Source: Hyphomonas sp. (GTDB lineage: Bacteria; Pseudomonadota; Alphaproteobacteria; Caulobacterales; Hyphomonadaceae). From it: a stretch of 64,000 bases of DNA. The notes beneath the pieces were generated by a model. That model did not search any database, was not told the DNA's origin, and saw only the letters and a program-made list of their open reading frames with translations. Every line of letters starts with the position of its first letter. Within the stretch, counting starts at the first letter, position 1. The stretch covers positions 1 to 64,000 of the forward strand of contig VMTE01000028.1 of NCBI GenBank assembly GCA_013791775.1, written 5' to 3'. Shown here in pieces: positions 61,360-64,000 of this stretch. Position numbers and translations under genes: made by a program.

Positions 61360-63210
61360 TCAGCCGCGCCGCAGCGCGCGGAACACGAAGCGCATCGGGC
61401 TGACCGCCCGCAAGGCGCCGAGTGACGCCGGCGCGGGGTCGCCCATCAGCCGCGCGGCCAGCACAGCGGCCGCCCACGGTGCCCAGGTAAAGCCGCGCGC
61501 ACCATACCCGCTCGCCACATACACTCCGGCCATCAGAGGGGCGTCCGCATCAACCGGCCGCCCCTTTTTCATGGGCTCGAACCGTGCCGGCGCGGCGGCG
61601 GCATCCGGCACGGCGCCGATCAGCGGCAAACGGTCCGGCGTCGTGGCCCGCAGGCTGGCGCGCGACGACACGTCGCCGTCCACCGCATCGCGCACCCACC
61701 AGGGGGAAAGCCGCTCCAGCCCGGCGAGGTTTTCCGCGCGCGCGGCCGCCGTCCCTTCCGGCGCGTAGCCTGGACCGGAGGCTTCAAACGTCGCCCCCCA
61801 GACCCGCAGGGGGCCCGAGGCCAGGGCGTAACTGCCCGACGCCATCGCCGAAGGCGGCGCCAACACGTCGCGGATGACGCAATCGACCTGGCCCAGACGC
61901 GCCGCCAGAGGCAGCGCCGGCGCAAGATCGGTGACGTTCATGCCGCAGGCCAGAAGCACCGCATCGAAAGTCCGTCCGTTGACGGACCGGTCTTCGAGGC
62001 GCGCATCCACCGCGCCGCCGAAATGGCACCGCGCCCCTTCCAGCAGGCGCGCCACCAGCGGCGCCGGCCGGAAGATCAGCGCCCGCTTGTGCAGGAGCCC
62101 GCCGCCGCGCGCCGCTTCAAGATCTTCCAGCGGCAAGGGTGGATCGGCGAGCAGTTTTGCGAAGCGCGCCGCCTCGCCGGCATTGCGCGGCGATTGCAGC
62201 ACATCGGTCGTCTCGGCTTCCGGGAAGCTGCGGTAGAAGTCCCGCGCCGCCAGATAGGCGTCGATCAGCAGGCCCGCCTCGGCCGTGCTGCCGGCATCAA
62301 GGCGGGGCATCAGCAGCCCCAGCGGATTGCCGCTTGCCCCCTGCGCCGGGGCGGGCGCCGGGTCGAATACCTCGACCTCGACGCCGCGGCCCGCCAGCGC
62401 GTTGGCCAAAGTCGCCCCGGCGATACCTGCGCCGAGGACAGCGACCCGCTGCGGCGGCCGCGCCGGACCGCGCAGGCCGAAGGGATCTGCGACGATGGCA
62501 GGTGCGCGCACGAGCCGCGCTTCCAGCCGTTCGCGCTTGCGTCCGTGACCTTCGGCCTTCGAGACCTCGAAGCCCGCATCCGCAAGGCCGCGCCGCACCG
62601 CGCCGGCCACCGTGAAGGTGGCAAGACGCGCGCCCGGCGCTGACCGCGCGGCGATCTCGGGATAGATCCACCCGTCCCACATCTCGGCATTCTTCGCCGG
62701 GCTGAAGCCGTCGAGAAACCAGGCATCGGCGCGGAACACGCTTTGCGGCAGCATCCCGCGAATGTCGCCGAGATGCAGGATGAGGCGGATCCCCTCGCCC
62801 GGAAACCGCAGCTCGCGCACGCCGCGCACCGGCCCCGGCCACTGCGCGAGCAGAAGGTCTGCCCCGGCAGCCAGTTCCGGCCAGGCGGCGAGCGCGCGGC
62901 GCGCATCTTCCAGCCGGAGCGGATAGCCTTCGAAGCTGACGAAGGTGAGACGGGCCTCCGGCGCCGGACGGTGAGCCTGCCAGAGCTGGCGCAGCGCCAG
63001 GAAATTGAGCCCCGTGCCAAATCCCGTCTCGGCGACGGTGAAGTGCGTGCACGCGGTCCAGGCCTCCGGCAATCCGCAACCCCTCAGGAAAACGGCGCGT
63101 GTTTCAGCCAGCCCGTCCTGCGCCGAGAAATAGACATCGTCGTGGTCAAGGGCGGCAGGTGCGCCGTCTGCGCTCCAGTTAATTCGGGGAAAGGGAAGGA
63201 GCCGCGTCAT
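61360..63210 (-). CDS. mnmC: Bifunctional tRNA wobble-uridine modification enzyme MnmC
   Basis: A 616-residue fusion of the C-terminal step enzymes for mnm5s2U34 in tRNA. The N-terminal methyltransferase (about 1-230) has [15 protein letters not shown] and the acidic [14 protein letters not shown]; the C-terminal FAD oxidase begins [20 protein letters not shown] and removes the carboxymethyl group. Canonical order and length. ATG 63210. Convergent with the last psp gene. Confidence 0.94.
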   Translation of the reverse strand: MTRLLPFPRINWSADGAPAALDHDDVYFSAQDGLAETRAVFLRGCGLPEAWTACTHFTVAETGFGTGLNFLALRQLWQAHRPAPEARLTFVSFEGYPLRLEDARRALAAWPELAAGADLLLAQWPGPVRGVRELRFPGEGIRLILHLGDIRGMLPQSVFRADAWFLDGFSPAKNAEMWDGWIYPEIAARSAPGARLATFTVAGAVRRGLADAGFEVSKAEGHGRKRERLEARLVRAPAIVADPFGLRGPARPPQRVAVLGAGIAGATLANALAGRGVEVEVFDPAPAPAQGASGNPLGLLMPRLDAGSTAEAGLLIDAYLAARDFYRSFPEAETTDVLQSPRNAGEAARFAKLLADPPLPLEDLEAARGGGLLHKRALIFRPAPLVARLLEGARCHFGGAVDARLEDRSVNGRTFDAVLLACGMNVTDLAPALPLAARLGQVDCVIRDVLAPPSAMASGSYALASGPLRVWGATFEASGPGYAPEGTAAARAENLAGLERLSPWWVRDAVDGDVSSRASLRATTPDRLPLIGAVPDAAAAPARFEPMKKGRPVDADAPLMAGVYVASGYGARGFTWAPWAAAVLAARLMGDPAPASLGALRAVSPMRFVFRALRRG

Positions 63211-63329
63211 TGAGAAGACCTAACCCGGACACCCTGCCTTGAGTAGGGGCCGGTTTCCGGGAACCCCTGTCGATGCTTCTGCGTTGACTGTTTGGCCGCG
63301 CGTCAGCGGCCCATCGAAAGGACACTCAA

Positions 63330-63500
63330 ATGGACAAAGAACATCTCAAGGGCGCTGCCAAGAAGGCAGAAGGCCAGATCAAGGAAACCGCCGGCAAGCT
63401 GACCGGCGACAAGAAACTTGAAATCGAGGGCAAGGCCAAGAAGGTCGAAGGCGAAGTCCGCCAGAAGCTGGGCGACGTGAAAGACGCGCTGAAGAAATAG
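63330..63500 (+). CDS. CsbD-like stress protein
   Basis: A 56-residue lysine- and glutamate-rich protein: MDKEHLKGAAKKAEGQIKE, then ETAGKLTGDKKLEIEGKAKK, the typical CsbD repeat with GKxTGxxxLEAEGKAKKxxG spacing. CsbD proteins are abundant general-stress proteins of unknown molecular action. ATG 63330 after GAAAGGAC. Not near other stress genes except the psp operon 2 kb away. Confidence 0.88.
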   Translation: MDKEHLKGAAKKAEGQIKETAGKLTGDKKLEIEGKAKKVEGEVRQKLGDVKDALKK

Positions 63501-63621
63501 TCCGCGACGGACGATTCCGGGGGCTGGGGCCCTTGCCTGCATAAGTGCTATCTCGCGGGTGTGCTTGCCGATCCGGGCGGGCGCGTCCACTTCGTGCCGG
63601 ACACAGCACGAGGACGCCGCC

Positions 63622-63909
63622 ATGAACGATTTCATTGTCACCCGCGAAGACGGTCCCACGGGCGGTCGCTACCTCACCACCCTCGACGGCCACACGGCCG
63701 AAATGACCTACTCCAAGGCCGGCGCGACCCGGCTGATCATCGACCATACCGGCGTACCCGATGCGCTGCGCGGAACAGGCGCCGGACAGGCGCTGGTCAA
63801 ACGCGCGGTCGAAGATGCCCGTGCGGCGGGAACCAAGATCATCCCGCTTTGTCCATTTGCCAAAGCGCAGATCGGGAAGCATGTAGAGTGGCAAGACGTG
63901 CTCGCCTGA
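63622..63909 (+). CDS. Small GNAT-like N-acetyltransferase (YjdJ-type)
   Basis: A 95-residue protein: MNDFIVTREDGPTGG, the strand RLIIDHTGVPDALRG, the acetyl-CoA-type segment RGTGAGQALVKRAVEDARAAG and IIPLCPFAKAQIGKHVEW. It matches the YjdJ-like minimal GNAT-related family with Cys and His in the LCPF..H region. ATG 63622 is preceded by AGGACGCCGCC. Substrate unknown. Intergenic 63501-63621 shows nothing. Confidence 0.86.
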   Translation: MNDFIVTREDGPTGGRYLTTLDGHTAEMTYSKAGATRLIIDHTGVPDALRGTGAGQALVKRAVEDARAAGTKIIPLCPFAKAQIGKHVEWQDVLA

Positions 63910-63947
63910 ACGCGGGCCGGACCAATGCCATCAACGGAGGCTGGATA

Positions 63948-64000
63948 ATGGGAATTCTGCTGCGGATTGTCGGTGTGCTCTGGTGCGCTGCCGGAACACT
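63948..64000 (+). CDS. Start of a gene cut by the window edge
   Basis: ATG 63948 has GGAGG upstream (ACGGAGGCTGGATA). The first 17 codons read MGILLRIVGVLWCAAGT, a probable signal or membrane segment. The rest lies outside the window, so the family cannot be assigned. Confidence 0.6.
   Translation, partial: MGILLRIVGVLWCAAGT

Overview
The window is GC-rich, gene-dense chromosomal DNA from an alphaproteobacterium. Supporting traits are a SAM-II riboswitch on metA, long-form hpf followed by ptsN, an sdhCDAB cluster and a pspF/pspABC locus. The gene set best fits a Hyphomonadaceae-like marine or aquatic heterotroph, but that family-level placement is my inference. Nearly everything is chromosomal core or conserved accessory DNA. 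The clearly mobile part is the first 3.5 kb.

Layout: (1) 1-3537 is the right end of an integrated element. It holds an MNT-HEPN fusion cut by the window edge, a DUF4143 ATPase behind four helically phased short repeats, and a truncated tyrosine integrase. It stops at the 3' half of a tRNA-Thr-like gene, which is the expected attachment site. (2) 3.6-8.2 kb: PhzF protein, a small gene broken by a stop codon, thiD, a transaldolase-family aldolase and UDP-glucose dehydrogenase, with REP-like palindromes between them. (3) 8.3-16.5 kb: GST, a divergent GT-C membrane protein / GT2 / SMR-like trio that looks like a polyprenyl-phosphate sugar module, phosphomannomutase, a glutamine amidotransferase and an ABC exporter. 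(4) 16.6-24 kb: DUF885 peptidase, sdhCDAB with an extra small gene inside, then yggT-yggU-folD-HNH. (5) 24-37 kb: transporters, reductases, a WYL regulator with a palindromic operator facing a GST, small membrane proteins, lipoamide dehydrogenase, a Pif1/RecD-like helicase and two PspB-like mini-proteins. (6) 37-44 kb: dut, CDP-alcohol phosphatidyltransferase, coaBC, ubiB, ubiE, mutM. (7) 44-54 kb: a monooxygenase, acyl-CoA dehydrogenases, an acyltransferase, an ammonium transporter with an in-frame stop, metA with its SAM-II riboswitch, a frameshifted orphan, and enoyl-CoA hydratase. (8) 54-64 kb: M3 peptidase, ptsN, hpf, a WecG-type glycosyltransferase, and the psp locus. That locus is pspF, a sigma-54 promoter, then pspA, pspB and pspC interleaved with three small membrane proteins. 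After it come mnmC, a CsbD-like protein and a GNAT-like protein.

Working together: sdhCDAB, lpdA, ubiB and ubiE serve respiration. The psp locus, plus the PspB-like pair at 36.5-37.0 kb that share a C-terminal motif with PspC, form an envelope-stress set. metA is under S-adenosylmethionine control. Three genes are broken by single events: stops at 4941-4943 and 50322-50324, and a frameshift near a T7 run at 52358-52364. They could be real decay or assembly errors. The least described material is the small-protein content of the psp and sdh operons and the phased repeats in the island.
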